Shown: piece after piece, positions 25,489 through 33,344 of the stretch
Numbering within the stretch: the stretch's first letter is position 1
Layout of the letters: the number at the start of each line of letters is the position of its first letter
Assembly: GCF_003651185.1 (NCBI RefSeq)
Contig: NZ_RCDC01000007.1
Span: 310,001-374,000 of the forward strand
Length of the DNA: 64,000 bases
From: Stenotrophomonas rhizophila
GTDB lineage: Bacteria > Pseudomonadota > Gammaproteobacteria > Xanthomonadales > Xanthomonadaceae
Direction of reading: 5' to 3'
Translations under genes and position numbers: made by a program
The notes under the pieces: generated by a model
The model's input: the letters and a program-made list of their open reading frames with translations, nothing else
Told to the model about the DNA's origin: nothing
The model's database searches: none

Positions 25489-26121
25489 TCAGGATTCGCG
25501 GGACAGGCGCAGTGCGATGCCATCCAGCATCAGGCCCAGCCCCTGCTCGAAGCGGGCGTCGAAATCGACCTCGCTCCACACGTCACGGGCCTGCCAGCAA
25601 TGGGGAAAGCGGGCCTCGGCCAGCGCCATGAACGCCTCACCCAGCGCCTCCATGCTGCCGTCGCCGGGCCAGGACTGCTCCTCGATGACAAAGCCCATCG
25701 TGTAGTACACCAGGTCCATCGAGGTGGTCGCGGCAAAGCGTGCCGGCGCGCCGGCGCCCATCAGCGCGGCGATGCTGGCCTCACCCACCCGCAGCACGTT
25801 CTCGGTCGCCAGGAAGGTGCCGGCATACACCCGCGCACCGTCACGGCGGGCCTTGAAGGCCAGGCGGAACTCGCGCCCGATCTGCAGCAGGGTCTGCCGC
25901 CATGGCTGCCCGGCGGGGATCGTACGGGCGACGTCGCCGATCATGGCGTCGGCCATGGCGTCGATCAGCGCCTGCTTGCTCTTGAAGTGCCAGTACAGAG
26001 AGGGCGCCCGGATGCCCAGCGAGCAGGCCACCTTGCGCAGGGTAATACCCTCCAGGCCGGCCTCGTCGAGGATCCGGAAGGCCGCCTCGACGATGTTTTC
26101 CCGCGCGATGGGTTGGCGCAC
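25489..26121 (-). CDS. TetR-family transcriptional regulator
   Basis: Protein of 210 residues. The N-terminal helix-turn-helix is IVEAAFRILDEAGLEGITLRKVACSLGIRAPSLYWHFKSKQALI (residues 10-52), close to the TetR(C)-type regulators. The rest is a helical ligand-binding and dimer domain. It is the first gene of an operon with the adaptor and RND pump. Two palindromes just upstream of its start make autorepression and control of the pump likely. Confidence 0.93.
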   Translation of the reverse strand: MRQPIARENIVEAAFRILDEAGLEGITLRKVACSLGIRAPSLYWHFKSKQALIDAMADAMIGDVARTIPAGQPWRQTLLQIGREFRLAFKARRDGARVYAGTFLATENVLRVGEASIAALMGAGAPARFAATTSMDLVYYTMGFVIEEQSWPGDGSMEALGEAFMALAEARFPHCWQARDVWSEVDFDARFEQGLGLMLDGIALRLSRES

Positions 26122-26131
26122 TGTGCTCTGG

Positions 26132-26168
26132 CCTAACGTTGTTAGGGGGCGAATCTAACAGTGTTAGG
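26132..26168. promoter_or_regulatory. Tandem TetR-type operators
   Basis: Two nearly identical palindromes, CCTAAC-GTT-GTTAGG (26132-26146) and CTAAC-AGT-GTTAG (26155-26167), have centres 22 bases apart (two helical turns). They lie 11-47 bases upstream of the tetR start, where a promoter should be. The consensus is CTAAC-N3-GTTAG. Confidence 0.8.
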
Positions 26169-26197
26169 CTGGCGCGGGCAAGTGCCGCCCGCGTGCC

Positions 26198-27532
26198 TCA
26201 GAGGTCGATCAGGTCGGCCTGCAGCGCCGCCATCCGGACCCGGTTCCGGCCACTCGTCTTGGCGTCGTACAGCGCCTCATCCGCCCGGGCGATCAGCGCC
26301 TCCAGCAGCCGCTGGTCGCCGCCCGGCAGCGCCTCGCCGATCGCGCCACCGACGCTGACGGAGACGGCAATGCGCTCGCCGCCCACGAGGATGGGTTCGG
26401 ACGCCACCGCACTGCGCAGCCGTTCGGCGGCGGCGGGGATCTCGTCCACCGCGGACGCCGCCAGCAGGGCAATGAACTCCTCGCCGCCGAAGCGGGCGAA
26501 CAGATCGCGCTCCCGCAGGGCGTCCCGGCAGCGCTTGGCGACCACCTTGAGGACTTCATCGCCGACCGGATGGCCGTAGGTATCGTTGATCTTCTTGAAG
26601 TGATCCACGTCCACCATCAGTACCGCGACGGCGCGGCCGTTGGCTTCGCGCGCGGCGATGATCTGGGCCGAGCATTCTTCGAAATGACGGCGGTTGGGCA
26701 CGCCGGTCAAGGGATCGGAGGAGGCGAGGCGGCGCAGCTCGGCGGCCATCAGCAGATCGGCGGTGACATCGGTGAACAGCCAGATGCGCCCATGTGCGCC
26801 GTTGCCGCGCACCGGGTGGGTATCCACCTCGAAGGTGCGCTCGCCCAGTGTCCAGTTCTGCTTGGCCGCGAACTGGTCGTTGTTGATCTGGGCGCTGTAG
26901 GCCAGCTCCAGTTCGCCATGGTTGTCGCACCGTTGGCGCAGGGCGCGCATCGGGCCGGCGAGATCCGCGGCGCGGTGATCACCTGCCGTGCAACCCAGCA
27001 GTTCCGCTGCGTGCTCGTTGACCGCAGCACCTACGCCATCGCCATCGATCAGGACGATGCCCGCGGGCACACTTTCAAACAGATCGAGGAACTGATTGCG
27101 GACGATGGCGCCGCGTGCGGCTTCCCGCCGCGCGGACAACAGCCGCGCCACGCTCGTTGCCAACAGCGGCACCTGCGCCGTCAACGCTGCGGGCGCAGGG
27201 GCGCTTCGCCAAACCAGCAGCAGGCCGCTCAGCGGCGCCCCGTGCGAAGGCGCCGGGACGTACAGCAGGTGGGCGGGGAGGCCTTCCAGGGCATGGATGA
27301 TCGCCGTCGGCAGCCTGAACCCCGCCGCGTCCATGGCTTCGCCGTTCCAGCGGCACTCGAGGATGCCGCTGCGTGCCAGGTTGAAGCTCGGCGAGGGCAG
27401 TGCCGGGGCCGAGACCGCCCAGGTCGCCCGGCCGCCGGCGTCCACTTCCACCGCCATCACCAGGTCGGCGTGGGAGGCGAGGCGGGCGAACTGGCACAGG
27501 GCGGCCAGCGCGTCACTGTCGGACGTGGTCAC
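26198..27532 (-). CDS. PAS-GGDEF diguanylate cyclase
   Basis: Protein of 444 residues in three parts. Residues 1-135 look like a GAF-like sensor (less sure), residues about 145-262 a PAS domain (FLDLFESVPAGIVLIDGDGVGAAVNEHAAELLG ... IWLFTDVTADL), and residues about 268-440 a GGDEF domain. The active-site motif is GGEEF at 349-353, preceded by an intact RxxD inhibitory site (RERD, 340-343), so it should make c-di-GMP from GTP with product inhibition. There is no transmembrane segment, so it is cytosolic. The GTG start overlaps the stop of the RsbQ-like hydrolase gene (GTGA), a strong sign of coupled expression. Confidence 0.93.
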   Translation of the reverse strand: MTTSDSDALAALCQFARLASHADLVMAVEVDAGGRATWAVSAPALPSPSFNLARSGILECRWNGEAMDAAGFRLPTAIIHALEGLPAHLLYVPAPSHGAPLSGLLLVWRSAPAPAALTAQVPLLATSVARLLSARREAARGAIVRNQFLDLFESVPAGIVLIDGDGVGAAVNEHAAELLGCTAGDHRAADLAGPMRALRQRCDNHGELELAYSAQINNDQFAAKQNWTLGERTFEVDTHPVRGNGAHGRIWLFTDVTADLLMAAELRRLASSDPLTGVPNRRHFEECSAQIIAAREANGRAVAVLMVDVDHFKKINDTYGHPVGDEVLKVVAKRCRDALRERDLFARFGGEEFIALLAASAVDEIPAAAERLRSAVASEPILVGGERIAVSVSVGGAIGEALPGGDQRLLEALIARADEALYDAKTSGRNRVRMAALQADLIDL

Positions 27533-28335
27533 AACGCGGTGCCTGCCAGTCGCTGTTCGAGGATGCGCATGACGTCATCCGGCGCGGTCATGTGCGGAAG
27601 ATGCCCTGAGGCATCGATCACATCCAGGGTGGCGCCCTCGATCGCGTTGGCCAGCCAGTGGCCGACGGCAACCGGTACCGCCACGTCGTGTGCGGTCTGG
27701 ATGAGGTGGACCGGGCGTGAAACCCGCGCGGCCAGGCTGCGCAGATCGGAGGTGAAAATCGTGCGCGACGTGTTGAGTGCGATGTCCGGGCGCATCTGGA
27801 ACAGGGTATTGGAGAAATCGGCGACAACCGCGCTGTCCTCCACGCCGACGACCATCGGGGCGAAACCGGCGATCCAGGCCTGGTAGTTCGCACGCATGCT
27901 CTCGAACAGCTGCTCCAGGTCCTGCGGCTTGAAACCGCCGGTGTAGCCGGCGTCGTCGAGATAGCGCGGCGACGCACCGATGATGACCAGGCGCTCGAAC
28001 AGCTCCGGCCGTGCAACGGCGGCGGCCGCGCCGATCATGCCGCTCATCGAGTGGCCGATGTAGGTGCAGTCACGCACGTCCAGTTCGTCCAGGATGTCGA
28101 TCAGATCGTCGGCATAGCCGAACAGCGAGCCGTGCCGTTCGAAATCGTAGGTCTGCGCACCGTGCGGACCGCAGCCGGCGAGATCGAAGGAGATCACATC
28201 AAAGCGTGCTTCAAACCAGGGGCGCAGGGCGTTCCATGCGGTCTGATCGGTACCAAAGCCGTGTGACAGGATCGCGACTGATTTGCCCGCACCGGTACGG
28301 CGCCCGTTGAACCGCTCGAAACTTTCCACGCACAT
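27529..28335 (-). CDS. RsbQ-like alpha/beta hydrolase
   Basis: Protein of 268 residues, about the length of Bacillus RsbQ (269). The triad is Ser96 (GHSMSG), Asp217 (TAHDVAVP) and His245 (GHLPHM), nearly the same positions as RsbQ Ser96/Asp219/His247. Other RsbQ-like blocks are SHGFGTDQTAWNAL, GGFKPQDLEQLFESMRANYQAW and the PHM after the catalytic His. In Bacillus subtilis RsbQ is needed for signalling by the PAS-containing phosphatase RsbP. Here the partner gene, overlapping by four bases, is a PAS-GGDEF protein. A supply-of-ligand or receptor role is therefore inferred by analogy. This fold also includes the plant karrikin/strigolactone receptors. Confidence 0.9.
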   Translation of the reverse strand: MCVESFERFNGRRTGAGKSVAILSHGFGTDQTAWNALRPWFEARFDVISFDLAGCGPHGAQTYDFERHGSLFGYADDLIDILDELDVRDCTYIGHSMSGMIGAAAAVARPELFERLVIIGASPRYLDDAGYTGGFKPQDLEQLFESMRANYQAWIAGFAPMVVGVEDSAVVADFSNTLFQMRPDIALNTSRTIFTSDLRSLAARVSRPVHLIQTAHDVAVPVAVGHWLANAIEGATLDVIDASGHLPHMTAPDDVMRILEQRLAGTAL

Positions 28336-28370
28336 CCACCCATGGCGTCCTGCAAGGGCCGAATACTAGG

Positions 28371-28760
28371 TCACGGGCGCGCGCGGGTCCAACGCGCGCC
28401 CGTGCCGAAGACCAGTTGCCGCAGATAGCCGCCGATGAAACCTGCGATGGCCCCTGTGAGCGCACCGAGCAGCAAACGGGCGGCGACGCGGGCGATACGG
28501 CCGCCATGCAGCCGCACCCACGGCAACAATGTCATTGCCTGGGCACCGATCAGCAGGACCAGCACATCCAGCCCCAGCGCATCCACCACGGGCAGCAGTG
28601 GTGCAAGCAGTGGATTGCAGGCCATCAGGGTCACGATCGCGGCAGTGAGCGCGAACAGGGTGCGCCGGCCCATCGGCGTGGCGGTCCAGCGGAGAAGGCG
28701 GGCAGTCAGGGACACGGCAGGCTCCAGGCAGTTGGCCGGAGTGTACTGCGGTATCGTCAT
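28371..28760 (-). CDS. Small membrane protein, unknown
   Basis: Protein of 129 residues starting MTIPQYTPANC. Three hydrophobic segments are visible: about residues 33-60 (TLFALTAAIVTLMACNPLLAPLLPV), 65-82 (LGLDVLVLLIGAQAMTLLPWV) and 92-115 (VAARLLLGALTGAIAGFIGGYL). I do not recognise a family. It is divergent from ldhA, with 25 bases between the starts. The reading frame stays open upstream across the ldhA start, but the ATG at 28760 is the first that does not run into ldhA. Confidence 0.6.
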   Translation of the reverse strand: MTIPQYTPANCLEPAVSLTARLLRWTATPMGRRTLFALTAAIVTLMACNPLLAPLLPVVDALGLDVLVLLIGAQAMTLLPWVRLHGGRIARVAARLLLGALTGAIAGFIGGYLRQLVFGTGARWTRARP

Positions 28761-28785
28761 GCTCGAACTCCCGGGGATCACCCTC

Positions 28786-29796
28786 ATGAAGATCGCAGTA
28801 TTCAGCGCCCGCCCGTACGACCAGCAGTTTCTCGATGAGGCCAACCAGCGCCGCGGGGCAGGGCAGCCGTTCGAGTGTCTGTACTTCGATGCCGCGCTGG
28901 ATTTGCATACCGCGCCGCTGGCGCAGGATTGCGAGGCGGTCTGCGTGTTCGTGAATGACCGGCTGGATGCCCCGGTACTGCAGGCGCTGCACGCGATGGG
29001 CGTGCGTGCGGTCCTGCTGCGCTGCGCCGGCTTCAACAATGTCGACCTGGCGGCGGCGGGGCAGCTGGGCCTGTTCGTGGCCCGCGTGCCCGCGTATTCG
29101 CCGGAGGCCGTGGCCGAACACGCGCTGGCGCTGGTGATGACGCTCAACCGCCGGACCCACCGTGCCTACAACCGCGTGCGCGAGGGCAACTTCATGCTCG
29201 ATGGCCTGCTGGGCCGCACGCTGCATGGCAAGACGGTGGGCATCGTCGGCACCGGGCAGATCGGCCTGGCCACGGCCCGCATCTTCAAGGGCATGGGCTG
29301 CACCGTGCTGGGCCACGATCCGTATCCGTCGGCGGCCTTCGCCGCGATCGGCACGTCGGTGGCGCTGGATGAGCTGCTCGCCCGCTCGGATGTCGTCTCG
29401 CTGCACTGCCCGCTGACGCCGGACACCCATCACCTGATCGACGATGCGTCACTTGCCGGGATGAAGCCCGGGGCGATGCTGGTCAATACCTCGCGCGGCG
29501 GGCTGGTGGATACCCATGCGGTGATCCGCGCGCTGAAGTCGCGCCGCCTGGGGCATCTGGCCATCGATGTGTACGAGCAGGAGAGCGGGCTGTTCTTCCA
29601 GGACCGGTCTGGCGAGATCATCGACGATGACGCGTTCCAGCGCCTGATGACCTTCCCCAATGTGCTGGTGACCGGGCACCAGGGCTTCTTCACGGTGGAG
29701 GCGCTGCAGGAGATCTCGGCGATCACGCTGCGCAACCTGGGGCAATACGCCACTGGTACGCGGTGCCCGAATCTCGTACCACCGCCCGGCGGGTAA
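28786..29796 (+). CDS. ldhA: D-lactate dehydrogenase (NAD-dependent)
   Basis: Protein of 336 residues, close to E. coli LdhA in layout. The N-terminus is MKIAVFSARPYDQQFLDEAN. Shared blocks include CEAVCVFVND, LRCAGFNNVDL, RVPAYSPEAVAEHALALVMTLNR, the Rossmann GTGQIG, LHCPLTPDTHHLI and NTSRGGLVDT, and the catalytic His in FTGHQ-like VTGHQGFFT. It reduces pyruvate to D-lactate with NADH in the cytosol. The ATG at 28786 gives the conserved N-terminus; the open frame extends far upstream over the divergent gene and is not used. Confidence 0.94.
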   Translation: MKIAVFSARPYDQQFLDEANQRRGAGQPFECLYFDAALDLHTAPLAQDCEAVCVFVNDRLDAPVLQALHAMGVRAVLLRCAGFNNVDLAAAGQLGLFVARVPAYSPEAVAEHALALVMTLNRRTHRAYNRVREGNFMLDGLLGRTLHGKTVGIVGTGQIGLATARIFKGMGCTVLGHDPYPSAAFAAIGTSVALDELLARSDVVSLHCPLTPDTHHLIDDASLAGMKPGAMLVNTSRGGLVDTHAVIRALKSRRLGHLAIDVYEQESGLFFQDRSGEIIDDDAFQRLMTFPNVLVTGHQGFFTVEALQEISAITLRNLGQYATGTRCPNLVPPPGG

Positions 29797-29802
29797 CCCC
29801 CA

Positions 29803-29844
29803 AACGCACGCGGCCACCCCAGTGACGGGGCGGCCGCGTGCGTT
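29803..29844. terminator. Long inverted repeat between convergent genes
   Basis: Arms ACGCACGCGGCC and GGCCGCGTGCGT, with a GC-rich inner part (CCCC...GGGG), form a strong stem between ldhA and the acyltransferase. There is no T-run, so it may act as a factor-dependent terminator or simply as an RNA stabiliser. Confidence 0.5.
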
Positions 29845-29872
29845 CTGACACCTGTCGCGTTCGCAGCTGCGG

Positions 29873-31897
29873 TCAGGGCGAGCCCTGCAGCAGCTGCTTT
29901 TCAATCAGCTCCAAGGTGAAATGGGAGCCTGCCGGCGTAAGGTGGACGATATCCAGATAGAACGTTTCACCGCTCTTTGAATCCGAGCGCGTGAGGCAGC
30001 CATCGTCGTTGCACAGTACCTCGGTCAGCGAGATATATTCCACGCCGGTCTGCTTGGCAATTTGGCGCATAAGCTCCTCGGCCGTGGCGGTCCGGTAGTC
30101 GGCAGCTCCGGTCGCGTGGTCGCCCTGGCCCATGCCGTACTTGCTGTAGTCCAGACGCGACGAAGGTGTGGCATGCAACGGATCATCGCGCCAGATGTTG
30201 AACACGATCCGCGACGGAGTGTCCTTCCACGACGGCGGCGGGCCCAGCATGACCACGCGACGAACACCCAAAGCCTTGAGGCGAGTGAGCGTCGCAGGCA
30301 GATTCGCCTTGTCGTAGTAGTGCCACATGGCGGCCATCAGCACGGTATCCGGCTTGAGTCGAGCGATGGAGGCCAGGGCCCAGTCGTTGTTATAGGTACA
30401 CGCCGGATTGGTGCCCGCGAAGTCGGCCATCGGCGGGCAGGCTGAAGACGTGAACTGCGCCAGACGCATCTGGTCGCTACGCTGCTGCAGGCCGCGGATG
30501 CCGGTGTACAACGAAGCAGCAGACGAGTCACCCCACAGCACCCAAAGCGGCTTGGTACCCTGATCCACGCATTCCGAAGCGTACTTGTCGGCGTTGTCGC
30601 CCAGCTCCATGAAGCAGACATGGTTACGCAGGCCAGCACGATAGGCCTCCAGGTCGTACTCGGTGGCGCGCTGGATGATCTCGGGATAGCGGGACGGATA
30701 ACCAGCGTTATTCCAAGCCCTGTAACCGAGGACGCCGATGATGGCCATGCCCACCAGCAGCGCGGCGACCTTGATGCCGCCGTGCCGCGACGACCGCAGC
30801 GGCCGCTCGACCAGACGCCAGGTGAGCCAAGCAAGAGCAACGCTGGCCAGTAGCAGGCCGGCGCGGTCCAGGCTGCTCAGATCGCCGTAGGCATTGCGGG
30901 TCAGCGTCAGCAGCGGCCAATGCCAGAGATACAACGGGTAGCTGATCAGACCAACCCATACGAACGGGCGGCTGGAGAGGATCCACCGTGCAACCGGCGT
31001 GGACGGGCCCGCGCCGATTAGCAGGGCGGTGCCCAGCGTCGGCAGAAGGGCGCGTACACCGGGGAAGGGCATGGTGGAACGGATGCTCAGCATGGCGATC
31101 ACGAGCAGCGCCACGCCCACCCATGCAGCGCAGGCGCGTACCAGTGCCGCTGTTCCGGCAGGTATCACCACGCCGGAATGGCTCAACCTGGCCGCCCACC
31201 AAGTACGCTCGCGAGCGCCTTGGGCCGAGCTCCAATGCGCGAGCATGCCACCGATCATCAGCTCCCAGGCTCGGGAGAGGGGGGAATAGAACGAAGCGGT
31301 TGGATTACCGCCCTGATGGTGCAGGTTCACCACGAAGGAGGCGGCGGCGGTGGCGATGATGACCGGCATCAGAGGCAGGCGCATCCGCCACGCCGACCAC
31401 AGCAGCAACGGCCAGGCGAGGTAAAACTGCTCTTCGATGCCCAGCGACCACAGATGCAGCAGCGGCTTGCTGGCCGAGGCAGCGTCGAAGTAGCCCGCTT
31501 CGCTCCAGAGCACCAGATTGGCGACGAACCCGGCGCCACCGGCGGTATGTTTGCCCAGATGGGCGAGATCTTCGGCCAGCATCGTCTTCCAGCCGAACGC
31601 GAAGCAGGCCGCCAGGACCAGCAGCAGGGCGGGGAAGATCCGTCGCACGCGGCGCGCGTAGAAGTCCCCGATGCTGAAGCGGGACTGATCCAGGCCATCC
31701 AGGATGACCCGGGTGATCAGGAAGCCGGAAATGACGAAGAACACATCCACGCCGACGAAGCCGCCGGGCAGGAGTTTCGGAAATGCGTGATAAAGCAGAA
31801 CGCCTATGACCGCGATGGCTCGCAGCCCGTCAATGTCTGCGCGATACGGTCCATGCGCCTTGACGGCAACCGCAGTTGCCGCATCCTGATGTTGCAT
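29873..31897 (-). CDS. OafA/YrhL-type acyltransferase with SGNH domain
   Basis: Protein of 674 residues. Residues 18-370 form the acyltransferase-3 membrane domain with about ten helices; the catalytic-type His37 is in LLYHAFP, and DVFFVISGFLITRVI and the RRxxRIFPAL block are diagnostic. Residues about 420-674 form a periplasmic SGNH hydrolase-like domain with nucleophile Ser458 (WGDSSAA) and an Asp649/His652 pair (DIVHLTPAGS). Such proteins transfer acetyl or other acyl groups to cell-surface polysaccharides such as O-antigen. The acceptor is unknown, and no polysaccharide cluster is adjacent. The surrounding DNA is somewhat less GC-rich than its neighbours, which fits a variable surface-modification gene. 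Confidence 0.92.
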   Translation of the reverse strand: MQHQDAATAVAVKAHGPYRADIDGLRAIAVIGVLLYHAFPKLLPGGFVGVDVFFVISGFLITRVILDGLDQSRFSIGDFYARRVRRIFPALLLVLAACFAFGWKTMLAEDLAHLGKHTAGGAGFVANLVLWSEAGYFDAASASKPLLHLWSLGIEEQFYLAWPLLLWSAWRMRLPLMPVIIATAAASFVVNLHHQGGNPTASFYSPLSRAWELMIGGMLAHWSSAQGARERTWWAARLSHSGVVIPAGTAALVRACAAWVGVALLVIAMLSIRSTMPFPGVRALLPTLGTALLIGAGPSTPVARWILSSRPFVWVGLISYPLYLWHWPLLTLTRNAYGDLSSLDRAGLLLASVALAWLTWRLVERPLRSSRHGGIKVAALLVGMAIIGVLGYRAWNNAGYPSRYPEIIQRATEYDLEAYRAGLRNHVCFMELGDNADKYASECVDQGTKPLWVLWGDSSAASLYTGIRGLQQRSDQMRLAQFTSSACPPMADFAGTNPACTYNNDWALASIARLKPDTVLMAAMWHYYDKANLPATLTRLKALGVRRVVMLGPPPSWKDTPSRIVFNIWRDDPLHATPSSRLDYSKYGMGQGDHATGAADYRTATAEELMRQIAKQTGVEYISLTEVLCNDDGCLTRSDSKSGETFYLDIVHLTPAGSHFTLELIEKQLLQGSP

Positions 31898-32265
31898 CGT
31901 GGTCCCCTGTTAAAAAAGCGTCAAGATTGTAGCTTGGAGTTGTGAAAATAATCGACTTGAGCCACCAGCAAGGGTATGCAGGCACGGGACGGATGAGCTG
32001 AACGCCCCAATTGTCTATACCTGAACGACGGAAACTGTGCCGATTCGGGCGCCCTGCGCGCACTGCGACAACGTGTCGCAGCCTAAAACAGGCCTTTTCT
32101 GCGCCGGATCATTGTCAATGCCTTTCTTAAATGATGCGTGACGGCCTAAAATTGGAAGGCTGACATGATCGTCCTTCGTGCCTGTCCCCTTGGACCGGCA
32201 CCACCGGCTTTGGCTGGGACGGAGGCGGGCTTGAACTGGCATTCCCTACGCAATTGGATCGACCG
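31898..32265. other. 368-base divergent gap between acyltransferase and cyoA
   Basis: No credible gene is seen. It should hold the promoters of both genes, but no textbook -35/-10 pair is clear. A perfect inverted repeat CTGCGACA-ACG-TGTCGCAG lies at 32063-32081, 185 bases before cyoA, followed by the short repeat GCCTAAAACAGGC. The stretch is more A/T-rich than the coding DNA around it. Confidence 0.6.
32063..32081. promoter_or_regulatory. Operator-like inverted repeat upstream of cyoABCD
   Basis: Perfect 8-3-8 palindrome CTGCGACA-ACG-TGTCGCAG. Its size and place suggest a dimeric regulator site for the oxidase operon or the divergent acyltransferase. The binding protein is unknown. Confidence 0.5.
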
Positions 32266-33342
32266 ATGATTCCGTTGAAACCCCTTGGACGCTTCCTGCG
32301 TCCGGGCCTGCTGTTTGCGTTGTCCGTGTTCCTGACGGGCTGCAACTCGGCCATCCTCAACCCCAAGGGCCAGATCGGCCACGACGAGAAGACCCTGCTC
32401 ATCACGGCGACCGTGCTGATGCTGCTGGTTGTCGTGCCGGTCATCATCATGACCCTCACCTTCGCGTGGAAGTACCGTGCGACCAACACCAAGGCCCGCT
32501 ATGAGCCGAAGTGGTCACACTCCACGGCCATCGAAGTGGTGGTCTGGTCGATCCCGTGCATGATCGTGCTGGTGCTGGCCGTGCTGACCTGGCGTTCCTC
32601 GCACGCGCTGGATCCGTACCGTCCGCTGGACTCGGACAAGAAGCCGGTGGTGATCGAAGCCATCTCGCTGGACTGGAAGTGGCTCTTCATCTATCCCGAA
32701 GAGAACATCGCCACCGTCAACGAGATCACCTTCCCGGTGGATACCCCGCTGAACTTCAAGATCACGTCCGATTCGGTGATGAATGCGTTCTTCATCCCGC
32801 ACCTGGGCAGCATGATCTATTCGATGACGGCCATGGAGACCAAACTCCACCTGATCGCCAACGAGACCGGTGAGTTCCCGGGCATGTCCTCGCACTACAG
32901 TGGCGCGGGCTTCAGCAAGATGCATTTCTCCGCGCACTCGGTGACCGAGGCGGAGTACCAGCAGTGGCTGACCAAGGTGCGTGCCGAAAGCGCGACCCTG
33001 GACAAGACGGCCTTCGCTGCGCTGGTGGCCGAAAAGAACCACGACTGGCACCCGGTGACCTATTACGGCACCACCGAGGCCGGCCTGTTCGACTGGGTCA
33101 TCGCCAAGCACATGGGCGACAACCAGCACTACGGCATGAAGCACGACCACAAGGCCATGAAGCATGACGGCGCCGAGGGCGAAAGCCATGAAGGCCACGA
33201 CATGCAGGCCATGAGCGGAGCCCACGACGAAGCGGCCAAGCTGCCGGTCCATGCCGACCAGCCCGCTGCCGCGGACGCCGCACACACTGCAGACGAGCAC
33301 GCCGCAGCCGGCCACGCCGGTCACGACGGCTCGGGAGAATGA
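32266..33342 (+). CDS. cyoA: Cytochrome o ubiquinol oxidase subunit II
   Basis: Protein of 358 residues. It is a lipoprotein (LSVFLTGC, Cys26) with two transmembrane helices (about 45-67 and 90-108) and a periplasmic cupredoxin domain that lacks the CuA ligands, as in quinol oxidases. Blocks such as [38 protein letters not shown] and [13 protein letters not shown] identify CyoA rather than CoxB. The last ~75 residues form an unusual His/Met/Ala/Asp-rich tail (many HDH, MKHD, GHDM, EH units). The ATG at 32266 is chosen over an in-frame TTG four codons upstream. Its stop is four bases before the cyoB ATG used here. Confidence 0.95.
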   Translation: MIPLKPLGRFLRPGLLFALSVFLTGCNSAILNPKGQIGHDEKTLLITATVLMLLVVVPVIIMTLTFAWKYRATNTKARYEPKWSHSTAIEVVVWSIPCMIVLVLAVLTWRSSHALDPYRPLDSDKKPVVIEAISLDWKWLFIYPEENIATVNEITFPVDTPLNFKITSDSVMNAFFIPHLGSMIYSMTAMETKLHLIANETGEFPGMSSHYSGAGFSKMHFSAHSVTEAEYQQWLTKVRAESATLDKTAFAALVAEKNHDWHPVTYYGTTEAGLFDWVIAKHMGDNQHYGMKHDHKAMKHDGAEGESHEGHDMQAMSGAHDEAAKLPVHADQPAAADAAHTADEHAAAGHAGHDGSGE

Positions 33343-33344
33343 CC

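Noticed and set aside
28366..29433. A 355-residue minus-strand frame over ldhA
   Set aside because: Its left part overlaps the small membrane protein in another frame and the rest is the antisense of ldhA; only the 28371-28760 frame has membrane-helix character.
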